DNA of 28,891 nucleotides, taken from positions 1-28,891 of the forward strand of contig JAWLCO010000047.1 in assembly GCA_041687075.1 (NCBI GenBank), written 5' to 3'. Origin of the DNA: ZC4RG25 sp041687075. Its GTDB lineage: Bacteria > Pseudomonadota > Alphaproteobacteria > Rhizobiales > Hyphomicrobiaceae. A program made the translations under genes and the position numbers. The notes under the pieces are model-generated. The model worked only from the letters and a program-made list of their open reading frames with translations, did no database searches and was not told the origin of the DNA. This document shows positions 1 to 7,187 of this stretch, piece by piece; position 1 is the first letter of the stretch, and every line of letters begins with the position of its first letter.

Positions 1-131
1 GGCGTCGCCTCATCGTCCGTCAGCTCCGGCCGCGCGTGCGGCCCGGCCGGGTGGATGCGAGGAACCCGGCGGCCGCCTTTGCGGGCGGCTTCGGTGTCCT
101 CGGTTTCCCGTTCGGGCTTTTTGTGACCCAT
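1..131 (-). CDS. Small charged hypothetical protein, 5' part only
   Basis: An open frame starts with ATG at 131 on the minus strand and runs off the left end of the window after 43 codons without a stop. The product begins MGHKKPERETEDTEAARKGG and is rich in Lys, Arg, Glu and Asp with several Gly and Pro; no membrane segment or signal peptide is visible. A purine-rich stretch (GAAGAGGGTC) lies about 6 to 12 bases upstream of the ATG and could serve as a ribosome binding site. The composition suggests a short, largely disordered cytoplasmic protein. I do not recognise a family and the function is unknown. The call rests on the start site, the ribosome binding site and the plausible composition, so it is tentative. 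Confidence 0.4.
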   Translation of the reverse strand, partial: MGHKKPERETEDTEAARKGGRRVPRIHPAGPHARPELTDDEAT

Positions 132-490
132 GCCTTGACCCTCTTCCAGACCACCCCCGCGTTGTGCGGCCGGTCAGCCATGGAACGCCCCGGCAAGGGT
201 ATGGTTCAGGGGCTCGCCCTCGCGTGGCGGCCGGATTTGCATCCGGTGCTGCTAGGTGCTGGCAAGCCCTTGCTTCCCGAAGGTGTCGGGTAACGCTTGC
301 GAGCAACCGCTCGTTTTCCTGGCGGGTCCAGGAACCTCCGGAGGGCTTGGGAGTTGTGGGCCGGAAGCTTCGTGCTGCACTGCGAACGCAGTGGGAGGAT
401 ATTCTCTGTTGTGCGTCTTCGCGGCCGTGACCCGGAACGCACGCGACCTCCGCACGTTGCTCTGACGTAAGTCAATCTTTGGAGGCCGGC
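132..490. other. Non-coding stretch with several hairpins
   Basis: No convincing gene is seen in these 359 bases; the overlapping open frames are Arg/Pro-rich or lack ribosome binding sites. The stretch must hold the promoters of the divergent small genes at 131 (minus) and 491 (plus). It contains a run of hairpins: CCGGAT-TTGC-ATCCGG (231-246), CCCGA-AGGTG-TCGGG (277-291 approximately), CGAGC-AACC-GCTCG followed by TTTT (300-317), and CACTGC-GAAC-GCAGTG (378-393). Confidence 0.5.
231..317 (+). ncRNA. Possible structured small RNA ending in a terminator-like hairpin
   Basis: Successive short hairpins (231-246, about 277-291, 300-313) are followed directly by TTTT at 314-317, the layout of a small RNA with an intrinsic terminator on the plus strand. 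The 5' end cannot be placed and no known RNA family motif (6S, SRP, tmRNA, RNase P) was recognised. The last stem has only five base pairs and the T run four bases, so this may also be chance in GC-rich DNA. Confidence 0.25.
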
Positions 491-736
491 ATGGATAGCC
501 GAATTTGGTGGTTGATCGGCGCGGTGGTTGCGGTGGTGCTGCTGGTAGCACTGCTGTTCCCGCGGGATGAACCGACGACGACGGCGACAACGCCGCAAAC
601 GACGACATCTGAGCCTGAGACGACAACTCCGCCAGCGACGACCACGACTCCACCAGCAACCACGACGACCCCGCCTGCGTCGCCGCCCACAACGACGACG
701 CCGCCGGCTGCTACGCCCCCCGGGCAGCAGCAGTAA
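491..736 (+). CDS. Membrane-anchored Thr/Pro-rich small protein
   Basis: This 81-residue product has a short N-terminus (MDSRIW), one hydrophobic segment at about residues 6-23, and then a low-complexity tail made almost wholly of Thr and Pro with some Ala, Ser, Glu and Gln, ending PPGQQQ. The ATG at 491 is chosen because GGAGG lies at 481-485 with ideal spacing; a TTG at 479 in the same frame would sit upstream of that site. The likely topology is an inner-membrane anchor with a disordered, possibly glycosylatable periplasmic tail; the orientation is inferred. Such tails are found in many small alphaproteobacterial envelope proteins of unknown function. The gene converges with the EamA exporter and ends just before a strong hairpin. 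Confidence 0.75.
   Translation: MDSRIWWLIGAVVAVVLLVALLFPRDEPTTTATTPQTTTSEPETTTPPATTTTPPATTTTPPASPPTTTTPPAATPPGQQQ
570..733 (+). repeat. Thr/Pro codon repeat tract
   Basis: The DNA is a degenerate array of ACG/ACA/ACC/ACT (Thr) and CCG/CCA/CCC (Pro) codons. It includes two consecutive near-identical units encoding PPATTTT. The tract could vary in length between strains through slippage or recombination. Confidence 0.6.
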
Positions 737-768
737 GTCCGGCGCGATAAGTGGGTAACGGGAACACG

Positions 769-798
769 CGAGCCGCAAGCCTTAAGGCTTGCGGCTCG
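769..798. terminator. Bidirectional hairpin between convergent genes
   Basis: A perfect 30-base palindrome forms a 13-bp stem (CGAGCCGCAAGCC paired with GGCTTGCGGCTCG) around a TTAA loop. It lies between the stop of the plus-strand Thr/Pro protein (736) and the EamA exporter, whose TAA stop (782-784 on the minus strand) lies in the loop. There is no T run on either side, so it may act as a 3' stabilising hairpin or a Rho-assisted terminator rather than a classic intrinsic terminator. Confidence 0.6.
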
Positions 799-1684
799 TC
801 AGCGCTACTCCAGCCAGAACCAGCACAAATCCGACAATGTGAAAGGCTGCGAGCGGCTCACCCAGCAGCCCGATGGCCATGAGTGCGCCGAACAGCGGGA
901 TGAGATGCATGAAAATGCCCGCGCGCACCCCGCCAATCAGCTCAACGCCGCGCACGAAGCAGAAGTAGGAGAGAATGCTCGGGAAGATCGAGACGTAGCC
1001 GATCGCCAGAATGGTGAACAGCGTCGGCTGGACCATTTTGTCGAAGGCCAGAATCTCGACGATGACCAGGGGCAGATTGAACAGGCCCGACGCCAGAAAC
1101 ATGCAGAAAAGAAATGTGATCCAGTGAATGTCGGGCTTCAGCCGCAGGTAGGCCGTGTAGACGGCGGTGATGGCCATGGCGAACAGGATCAGCAGGTCGC
1201 CACGGTTGAGGCTCAGACTTGCCAGCAGCTCCGGCTCCCCACGCGAGATGACGACCAGCACGCCGGCCATCGAGATGACGGTGCCGGCCATCTGGCTCAC
1301 CGTCAGCCGGTCCTTGAACAGCAGAACGCAGGCGATTGCGATCAGGATCGGCCCGATCGAGTTGAGCACCAGGCTGTTGAGCGCCGTCGTGTAGTTGAGG
1401 CCGATGTACTGCAACGTGTTGAACGCGCCGCCGCCAATCACTCCCAGAAAGCCGATGAACAGCCAATTCTCGCGCACGACCGGCCAGTCGCGCCGCAGGT
1501 GCGGCAGTGCGAACGGCAGCACGATGAGCGTGGCGATCGACCAGCGCAGGAAGGAGAGCGCCACCGGAGGCACATGGCCTGCCACGGCGCGGCCCAGCAC
1601 CTGATTGCCGGCCCAGAAGAGCGCCATCAGGCTCAGCAGCAGGTAGGCGTTGTTGAAGACGTTGTCGGCCAGGCGACGCAGCAT
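782..1684 (-). CDS. EamA/DMT-family transporter (RhaT-like exporter)
   Basis: This 300-residue protein has about ten hydrophobic helices arranged as two tandem EamA halves, the standard size and layout of the drug/metabolite transporter superfamily in the inner membrane. The first helix region carries FWAGNQVLGR, and the second half carries the usual pattern GEPLAAFHIVGFVLVLAGV near the C-terminus. Members export small metabolites or amino acids; the substrate cannot be read from the sequence. The ATG at 1684 is chosen because helix 1 starts about 12 residues later; the frame stays open 79 codons further upstream, but that part looks like non-coding sequence (Arg/Ser-rich). The upstream purine stretch (CGAGAGA) is a weak ribosome binding site. 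The gene is divergent from ethylmalonyl-CoA mutase. Confidence 0.9.
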   Translation of the reverse strand: MLRRLADNVFNNAYLLLSLMALFWAGNQVLGRAVAGHVPPVALSFLRWSIATLIVLPFALPHLRRDWPVVRENWLFIGFLGVIGGGAFNTLQYIGLNYTTALNSLVLNSIGPILIAIACVLLFKDRLTVSQMAGTVISMAGVLVVISRGEPELLASLSLNRGDLLILFAMAITAVYTAYLRLKPDIHWITFLFCMFLASGLFNLPLVIVEILAFDKMVQPTLFTILAIGYVSIFPSILSYFCFVRGVELIGGVRAGIFMHLIPLFGALMAIGLLGEPLAAFHIVGFVLVLAGVALTSRKP

Positions 1685-1987
1685 GTGGTCTCTCGTGGCT
1701 GGCGGCTGCCCCGATGGCTGGATCAGGGAAGCTGACTTCGATTGGCGTGATCTCACGCTGGTTATCCGGCGAACGTTGTTCCTCAATCCGCCGCATCTTT
1801 CCCGGGCAGCCTTAGCACGGGTTTCAGCGCTGCTGCCTCCGGCGATCAGCCGATTGCGACATTCCGCGTGGAATCGCAAGCAGCGCCATAGACCAGAGTG
1901 TCTCGAACGGTGCACCGGCACACGGATTTGTTGCGGATCCCGGCGGCTGCGCTAACGTTCTCTCGCGCATGCGAAAGGGATTCGACG
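1685..1987. promoter_or_regulatory. Divergent intergenic region with hairpin and candidate ecm promoter
   Basis: These 303 bases separate the divergent exporter and mutase genes and hold no gene I can support. A strong hairpin lies at 1854-1879: TTGCG and ATTCC pair with GGAAT and CGCAA around a GCGT loop, with a two-base bulge. A candidate promoter for the mutase reads TTGCGG (1931-1936), 16 bases, TAACGT (1953-1958), which would start transcription about 20 to 25 bases before the ATG at 1988. The -10 match is partial. Confidence 0.35.
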
Positions 1988-3985
1988 ATGGCAGGTGTGA
2001 CCAACCTCGCGGGTGATCAGAAGACCCAGCGCGACAAGCCCTGGCTGTTCCGGACCTACGCCGGCCATTCCACGGCAGCCGACTCGAACGCGCTTTACCG
2101 CCGCAACCTGGCCAAGGGCCAGACAGGGCTTTCCATCGCCTTCGACCTGCCGACGCAAACCGGCTATGACAGCGATCACGATCTGGCAGCGGGCGAGGTC
2201 GGCAAGGTCGGCGTTCCAATCTCGCACCTCGGCGACATGCGTACGCTGCTCGACGGCATCCCGCTCGATCGGATGAACACGTCGATGACGATCAATGCGA
2301 CGGCTGCATGGCTGTTCGCGCTCTACATCGCCGTGGCCGACGAGCAGGGCGCGCCGCGGGACAAGCTGACCGGCACCATCCAGAACGACATCATCAAGGA
2401 GTATCTGTCGCGCGGCACCTACGTGTTCCCGCCAGAGCCGTCTCTGCGGCTCACCCGGGACACCATCGTGTTCTCCTGCCGCGAGGTGCCGAAGTGGAAC
2501 CCGACCAACGTCTGCTCCTATCATCTGCAGGAGGCCGGGGCGACGCCCGTTCAGGAGCTGGCCTTCGCGCTGGCGACTGCAATCGCCATTCTGGATACCG
2601 TGCAGAAATCAGGTGCCGTCGATAAGGAGCAGTTCGGCGCCGTCGTCGGCCGCGTCTCGTTTTTCGTCAATGCCGGGCTGCGCTTCATCACCGAAATCTG
2701 CAAGATGCGCGCGTTCGTCGACCTCTGGGACGAGATCACGCGTGATCGCTACGGCGTGACGGACCCGAAGCACCGCCGCTTCCGCTACGGCGTCCAGGTG
2801 AACTCGCTGGGCCTCACCGAGCAGCAGCCCGAGAACAACGTCTACCGCATTCTGCTCGAGATGCTGGCCGTCACATTATCGAAGCGCGCACGTGCCCGCG
2901 CCGTACAGCTGCCGGCCTGGAACGAGGCGCTCGGCTTGCCGCGGCCGTGGGATCAGCAGTGGTCGCTCAGGATGCAGCAGGTGCTGGCTTACGAAACGGA
3001 CCTGCTCGAATACGGCGACATCTTCGACGGCTCTGTGGAGATCGAGCGCAAGGTCGAGGAGCTGAAACGCGAAGCCCGCGCGGAGCTCGCCACGATCGAG
3101 CGTATGGGCGGCGCCGTTGCGGCGATCGACTACATGAAGCGCCGTCTCGTCGAGAGCAACACCGCGCGCCTCGCCAGGATCGAGACCGGCGAGCAGGTGG
3201 TGGTCGGCGTCAACCGCTTCACCGAGACCGAGCCGTCACCATTATCCGCCGGTGAGAGCGCGGTGCAGACCGTCGGCCCCGAGGTCGAGGCGGAGCAGAT
3301 CGCGCGACTGACGGCATGGCGCGAGTCCCGCGATCGGGCGGCCGTCGCCAGAGCACTTGACGAGCTGGCCCAGGCCGCCAAGGAAGACCGCAATATCATG
3401 GAACCTTCGATCGCCTGCGCCAAGGCGGGCGTCACGACCGGCGAATGGGGCATGACGCTCCGCCGGATTTTCGGTGAGTACCGCGCGCCGACGGGTGTCG
3501 GCCAGGCTGCCGGGGAGGAAGCGGCCGGACTCGATTCAGTTCGCGAGCAGGTGAGGGCGGCCGCCGCTCAGCTCGGCCGACCCATCAAGCTGCTGGTCGG
3601 CAAACCCGGCCTCGACGGCCACTCCAACGGAGCCGAGCAGATCGCCGTGAGGGCGCGGGATTGCGGCATGGAGGTCGTGTACGAAGGCATCCGCCTGACG
3701 CCGGGCCAGATCGTCCGCGCGGCGCTGGAGGAAAGCGTGCATGTCGTCGGACTGTCGATCCTGTCCGGCTCGCACGTGCCTCTGGTTCGCGCGGTGCTCG
3801 ACGGCATGCGCAGGGAGGGCATCGACGACATTCCCGTCGTCGTCGGCGGCATAATCCCGCCGGAGGATGCGGCGGCACTGAAGGCCATGGGCGTGGCAGC
3901 CGTCTACACGCCGAAGGATTTCCAACTCAACGAGATCATGTCGGAGATCGTGCGGCTTGCCGTCCGCCAGCCCGCAGCGGCCTGA
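1988..3985 (+). CDS. ecm: Ethylmalonyl-CoA mutase (MeaA)
   Basis: This 665-residue protein is a coenzyme B12-dependent acyl-CoA mutase that converts (2R)-ethylmalonyl-CoA to (2S)-methylsuccinyl-CoA in the ethylmalonyl-CoA pathway for C2 assimilation and glyoxylate regeneration. The N-terminal catalytic barrel begins KPWLFRTYAGHSTAADSN and is followed by the AFDLPTQTGYDSDH region. The C-terminal cobalamin domain has the base-off motif DGHSNG at 543-548 (D543-x-H545-xx-G548, where His binds cobalt), SIL at 590-592 and GG at 620-621. Methylmalonyl-CoA mutase has the same domains, but the whole N-terminus and total length match the MeaA/Ecm branch as I know it. The ATG at 1988 follows AAAGGGA at suitable spacing. 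No other pathway gene (ccr, croR, mcd, mcl) is in the window. Confidence 0.93.
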   Translation: MAGVTNLAGDQKTQRDKPWLFRTYAGHSTAADSNALYRRNLAKGQTGLSIAFDLPTQTGYDSDHDLAAGEVGKVGVPISHLGDMRTLLDGIPLDRMNTSMTINATAAWLFALYIAVADEQGAPRDKLTGTIQNDIIKEYLSRGTYVFPPEPSLRLTRDTIVFSCREVPKWNPTNVCSYHLQEAGATPVQELAFALATAIAILDTVQKSGAVDKEQFGAVVGRVSFFVNAGLRFITEICKMRAFVDLWDEITRDRYGVTDPKHRRFRYGVQVNSLGLTEQQPENNVYRILLEMLAVTLSKRARARAVQLPAWNEALGLPRPWDQQWSLRMQQVLAYETDLLEYGDIFDGSVEIERKVEELKREARAELATIERMGGAVAAIDYMKRRLVESNTARLARIETGEQVVVGVNRFTETEPSPLSAGESAVQTVGPEVEAEQIARLTAWRESRDRAAVARALDELAQAAKEDRNIMEPSIACAKAGVTTGEWGMTLRRIFGEYRAPTGVGQAAGEEAAGLDSVREQVRAAAAQLGRPIKLLVGKPGLDGHSNGAEQIAVRARDCGMEVVYEGIRLTPGQIVRAALEESVHVVGLSILSGSHVPLVRAVLDGMRREGIDDIPVVVGGIIPPEDAAALKAMGVAAVYTPKDFQLNEIMSEIVRLAVRQPAAA

Positions 3986-3989
3986 GGTG

Positions 3990-5090
3990 TCACTTCTCCT
4001 CGCCGCTGATCTCCACCTGCTCGCCGAGGGTTTCGCGGACGTAAAGCCGGCGGACCGTGACGTCTGCCACGACCGCGAGAGGATAGGCGAATAGAACTCC
4101 CAGCGGGCCGAAGAGCACGCCAAGCGCGATGACGGCAAACAGGCCGACAGCCGGGGCGATCTTGACGGCGTTGCCGACCACGATAGGGAGGACCACATTG
4201 GATTCGATCTGCTGCACGATGACATAGACGGCCAGTGTCCAGAGCACCATCTCGAGCCCCTGGCCCGATGCGACGAGCAGACCCGGTATGGCCGCGGCAA
4301 TGGGCCCGACAATCGGTACGAAGTCGGCCAGCCCTGCAATGAACCCGAGCGCGAATGCCGAGGGCAGCCCGATCAGCCATAGGCCGAGCGCCGTCATCAC
4401 GCCGACGACGAGCATGGCCATGAGTTGGCCGCCAAGCCACAGACTGAGGGCGCGACCGGCATCGTCGACGGTGGCAGTGATCTGCGGCTGGATTCTGGGC
4501 GGAAACAGAAGAATGAGGCCCCTGCGATAGGTCGCGGGAGAGATCGACAGGTAGATGCCGGTGAAAATGACGAACAGCAGGCCGGATGCCACGCCGATGA
4601 TCGTCGTTCCCCACTGGTAGGCGGTGGACAGGACATTTCCGACGACGGTCCCGGTCAGCAGATCCTGCATCCGGTCAACCCCGAACTGCTGCAGGATCCG
4701 GTCAGCGGCTTGCGGAAGCTCCTGGAACAGCTGATTGAATTGGCTGGCGATCTGGGCCCCGAACAGGGTGATGCCGATGCCCAGGACGATCAGGATGGCG
4801 ATGCCGGCGAGCACCAGCGCCCAGCCATCCGATATGCCGAGCTTCCGCGTCAGCGGGTCTGCGGTGGAGCGCAACAGCACCGCGAGCAGGATGCTGGCGA
4901 AGACGAGGAGCAACACGTCCGACAGGAACCAGATGGCCGCCCCCAGCGCCAGAAACGCCGCGACGATCACGATCCGGCGGATGAACTTGACTTCGGAGGC
5001 GGGCAGACCGTCCGGCTGAGGTGGATGAGTCAAGCGATGCTCCCATAGAGAGGCCTCGGGAAACCGGGGCTTCGACCAGAACGGAGGCAT
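3990..5090 (-). CDS. AI-2E family (PerM/TqsA-like) membrane permease
   Basis: This product of about 366 residues has the AI-2E/PerM layout: two N-terminal helices (from VKFIRRIVIVAAFLALG), a less hydrophobic middle region with FNQLFQELPQAADRI, then several helices including the characteristic IESNVVLPIVVGNAVKIAP stretch and a G-x-L-G-VLFAYPLAV ending. Family members have been linked to autoinducer-2 export or Na+/H+ antiport, and most are uncharacterised. Two starts are possible: ATG at 5090 with AGGGG about 5 bases upstream, and GTG at 5156 giving 388 residues with AGGA only 3 bases away; I prefer 5090. The stop codon lies four bases from that of the mutase, so the two genes converge with no room for a separate terminator. 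Confidence 0.88.
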   Translation of the reverse strand: MPPFWSKPRFPEASLWEHRLTHPPQPDGLPASEVKFIRRIVIVAAFLALGAAIWFLSDVLLLVFASILLAVLLRSTADPLTRKLGISDGWALVLAGIAILIVLGIGITLFGAQIASQFNQLFQELPQAADRILQQFGVDRMQDLLTGTVVGNVLSTAYQWGTTIIGVASGLLFVIFTGIYLSISPATYRRGLILLFPPRIQPQITATVDDAGRALSLWLGGQLMAMLVVGVMTALGLWLIGLPSAFALGFIAGLADFVPIVGPIAAAIPGLLVASGQGLEMVLWTLAVYVIVQQIESNVVLPIVVGNAVKIAPAVGLFAVIALGVLFGPLGVLFAYPLAVVADVTVRRLYVRETLGEQVEISGEEK

Positions 5091-5215
5091 CAAGCCCCTG
5101 GTTCCAGCACGTCGATCGGGCGTGAGGGGCCGGCTGGTCGTGAGCTTCGCTTCCACACATCCTGCCCACAGTGTGCAATCCCCCGCGCCCGCTCGCCCGA
5201 GCGACGTGAGGCGCG

Positions 5216-5243
5216 TTGACGGCTCGCCCGCGAAGATTATGAT
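5216..5243 (+). promoter_or_regulatory. Promoter of tRNA-Leu
   Basis: TTGACG (5216-5221) and TATGAT (5238-5243) are separated by 16 bases. They match the housekeeping sigma factor consensus in ten of twelve positions. The predicted start point lies about 15 bases before the tRNA. Confidence 0.7.
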
Positions 5244-5265
5244 GCCGCGCTATCCAGCGCCCTGG

Positions 5266-5352
5266 GCCCCAGTGGCGGAATCGGTAGACGCGCCAGACTC
5301 AAAATCTGGTTCCCGAAAGGGAGTGCCCGTTCGAGTCGGGCCTGGGGCACCA
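5266..5352 (+). tRNA. tRNA-Leu (anticodon CAA)
   Basis: The 87-base gene folds into a class II tRNA. The acceptor arm GCCCCAG pairs perfectly with CTGGGGC, then the discriminator A and an encoded CCA follow. The D arm contains GGCGGAATCGGTAGACGC. The anticodon arm is CCAGA-CTCAAAA-TCTGG with CAA at the anticodon position, reading UUG. A long variable arm (TTCCCGAAAGGGAG) follows, and the T arm is GCCCG-TTCGAGT-CGGGC. No integrase or repeated 3' end was seen nearby, so there is no sign that it has served as an attachment site here. Confidence 0.97.
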
Positions 5353-5723
5353 ATACGATGAAGGGCTTGGCCCGATGGTTCAACGCCTCTTAGAGACGGA
5401 CGCGTCTCCTCCCCAGGGGCATGATGGAGCATCGGGGCCTATAGCTTGCTCCCAGCGAAGAAGATGGTCCAAAGGGACCGTCACAGCTCACCGTGACAGT
5501 GTGTGCAGCCAGCTGGGAGTGCTTCATGACCTGCGGCCTACCTCTTCGAGTTTCAGTGGCCGATAAAGTTGTGGCGATTTTCTGCCTATTGACTATTCGC
5601 TGATCGCACTGGTCCGATTGAAAAAAATCATCAATTGCAGCTTCGGCTGGCCTGTGAGATTCATGACCGGCTTTCAGGAATAGTGTCAGCTTCGGGCATA
5701 TCCGGCTCAAAAACTTGCATCTC
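5353..5723. other. Non-coding stretch between tRNA-Leu and the acyl-CoA dehydrogenase
   Basis: No gene is supported in this stretch, which is less GC-rich than its surroundings towards 5560-5720. Short hairpins follow the tRNA: GGGC-TTG-GCCC at about 5363-5373, GAGACG-GACG-CGTCTC (5393-5408), GGTCC-AAA-GGGACC at about 5467 and GTCAC with GTGAC at about 5481-5498. None has a clear T run, but the first two may help end the tRNA transcript. An open minus-strand frame of 106 codons exists but begins with TTG and lacks a ribosome binding site. Confidence 0.4.
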
Positions 5724-5758
5724 GCAATTCTGACCAGGGCCTCAGGTCAGAATATTGC
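5709..5758 (-). terminator. Terminator-like hairpin of the acyl-CoA dehydrogenase gene
   Basis: Read on the minus strand, GCAAT and TCTGACC pair with GGTCAGA and ATTGC (positions 5758-5724) with a two-base bulge, giving a 12-bp stem around a loop of nine bases. The TGA stop codon of the gene opens the loop. A run of five T residues follows about ten bases after the stem. The delay before the T run weakens the call. Confidence 0.5.
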
Positions 5759-6899
5759 GGGCGATGATCATGCGCTGAATCTGGTTCGTGCCTTCGTAGA
5801 TTTGTGTGATTTTCGCATCGCGATAAAGCCGCTCCACCTCGACGCCGCGGATATAGCCAATGCCGCCGTGGATCTGTACGGCATTCGCGACATGCTCCAC
5901 GGCGGCGTCGCCGGCGAAGCATTTGGCCATCGAGCATTCGAGCGTTGCCCTTGAGCCGGCGTCGAGCTTCGCGGCTGCGTCTCGCACCATTAGGCGGGCC
6001 GCATATGTGGCTTTCGCCATGTCGGCGATCATCCACTGAACGGCCTGGAATTGTGAAATGGGCTGGCCGAATTGGCGGCGGGTTTTGGCGTAGTCGATCG
6101 AGGCATCCAATGCGGCTTGAAGCAAGCCGACGGAGAGTGCCGCAATGCCCACGCGGCCCTTGTCGAGAACGCTCATCATCATGTGGAAGCCGCGGCCTTC
6201 CTGGCCGAGGAGAGCTTCCGGCGGCAGCTCGATGTTTTCGAAGGTGAGTGCGCCGACCTGGGAGGCGCGCTGCCCCATTTTTCGCTCCTTGGGTCCTTTG
6301 ATGTAGCCAGTCCGGTCCGCATCGACGAGGAAGATGCTCATGCCGCGTTTGCCGGCGGATGGGTCGGTACGCGCGAGCACGACTGCAAAGTCGGCAACCG
6401 GCGCGTTATGGATCCAGATCTTGGCTCCGTTGAGCCGCCATCCTGTGGAGGTGCGCTCGGCGCGTGTCTGGACGCCGCTTACATCGGACCCTGCTTCGGG
6501 TTCGGTAATGGCATAAGCGCAGCGCCGGTCAAAGCGCAGCAGCGGCTGCAAATAGGCTGCGCGCTGTTCCGGCGTTCCGTGCTCGGCCAGCAGAGTGGAT
6601 ACGAGCTCCAGAAGCCCGCACTGATCGGCGACGGACGCATACCCCCGCGACAGCTCCTCCATGACAATGGCGTAAGATGCGCAATCGGCACCGACGCCGC
6701 CATACGCTGACGGAACAGTAATGCCGAACAGACCCAGCCGTGCCATTGCGCGATACAGATCCTCGGGGAAGCTCTCGGTCTCGTCGAGCTCCTGTGCCCG
6801 ATGGCGCACTTCCGCGTCGACGAACTCCCGCACCGACGCGGCGATCATGCGGTGGCGCTCTGAATCATCATCCGACTGCTGAGACATATTGGGGTTCAC
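5742..6899 (-). CDS. Acyl-CoA dehydrogenase
   Basis: This 385-residue flavoprotein oxidises an acyl-CoA at the alpha-beta bond and passes electrons to electron-transfer flavoprotein. The length and motifs are those of the short/medium/branched-chain family. AITEPEAGSD at 130-139 is the first signature, DKGRVGIAAL and RRQFGQPIS contribute to substrate and FAD binding, QIHGGIGY precedes the second signature, and E369 in IYEGTNQIQ is in the place of the catalytic glutamate of medium-chain enzymes. The start is GTG at 6899, chosen because AGGAGG lies five bases upstream; an ATG four codons later has poorer spacing. It faces the hydratase operon across a 288-base divergent region, which suggests a shared CoA-ester pathway. 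The exact chain or substrate cannot be read. Confidence 0.92.
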   Translation of the reverse strand: MNPNMSQQSDDDSERHRMIAASVREFVDAEVRHRAQELDETESFPEDLYRAMARLGLFGITVPSAYGGVGADCASYAIVMEELSRGYASVADQCGLLELVSTLLAEHGTPEQRAAYLQPLLRFDRRCAYAITEPEAGSDVSGVQTRAERTSTGWRLNGAKIWIHNAPVADFAVVLARTDPSAGKRGMSIFLVDADRTGYIKGPKERKMGQRASQVGALTFENIELPPEALLGQEGRGFHMMMSVLDKGRVGIAALSVGLLQAALDASIDYAKTRRQFGQPISQFQAVQWMIADMAKATYAARLMVRDAAAKLDAGSRATLECSMAKCFAGDAAVEHVANAVQIHGGIGYIRGVEVERLYRDAKITQIYEGTNQIQRMIIARNILT

Positions 6900-7187
6900 G
6901 TCTGCCTCCTGGATTGCCGTCTCGACCCCGTTCTCGGCCTGAAAAGAGCGTGGACGATGCTGCTGGATCGAACTATCACATGAACCTACTGGATCGAGAC
7001 TTTATCACGAAAGGCACACACCCGATCGGCTTTGCGGGAGGTGATTTCCAGCACATTGGCGGACTGCACCATGACGAGCTCCGCCGCTGGGGCCAGGTTG
7101 ACCCGCGAGCGCGATACCCCTCGCCCAATTGCATTTCAATCCCCTGGTGCGCTCGCCGAAGCGCATGGACCCGGAGTGCTTCCGCCA
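6900..7187. promoter_or_regulatory. Divergent promoter region with a repeated candidate operator
   Basis: The region between the dehydrogenase and the hydratase contains an imperfect direct repeat. CTGGATCGA occurs at 6963-6971 and again at 6989-6997, and each copy is followed by ATCAC (6975-6979 and 7004-7008) and GAA. Two copies in a divergent control region are typical of regulator binding sites, but no regulator gene lies next to the cluster. A near-perfect ribosome binding sequence, GGGAGGTGAT (7036-7045), has no well-placed start codon after it. Confidence 0.4.

Noticed and set aside
839..1735. Long plus-strand open frame opposite the EamA exporter
   Set aside because: It is the antisense shadow of the exporter; the translation is dominated by Gln, Asp, Glu, His and Arg with no domain, which is typical of GC-rich antisense frames.
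5266..5352. tRNA-Leu as an integration site
   Set aside because: No integrase gene and no repeat of the tRNA 3' end were found in the window.
5390..5710. Minus-strand 106-codon open frame between tRNA-Leu and the acyl-CoA dehydrogenase
   Set aside because: It starts with TTG, has no ribosome binding site, and the translation is Arg/Ser/Pro-rich with no fold-like pattern.
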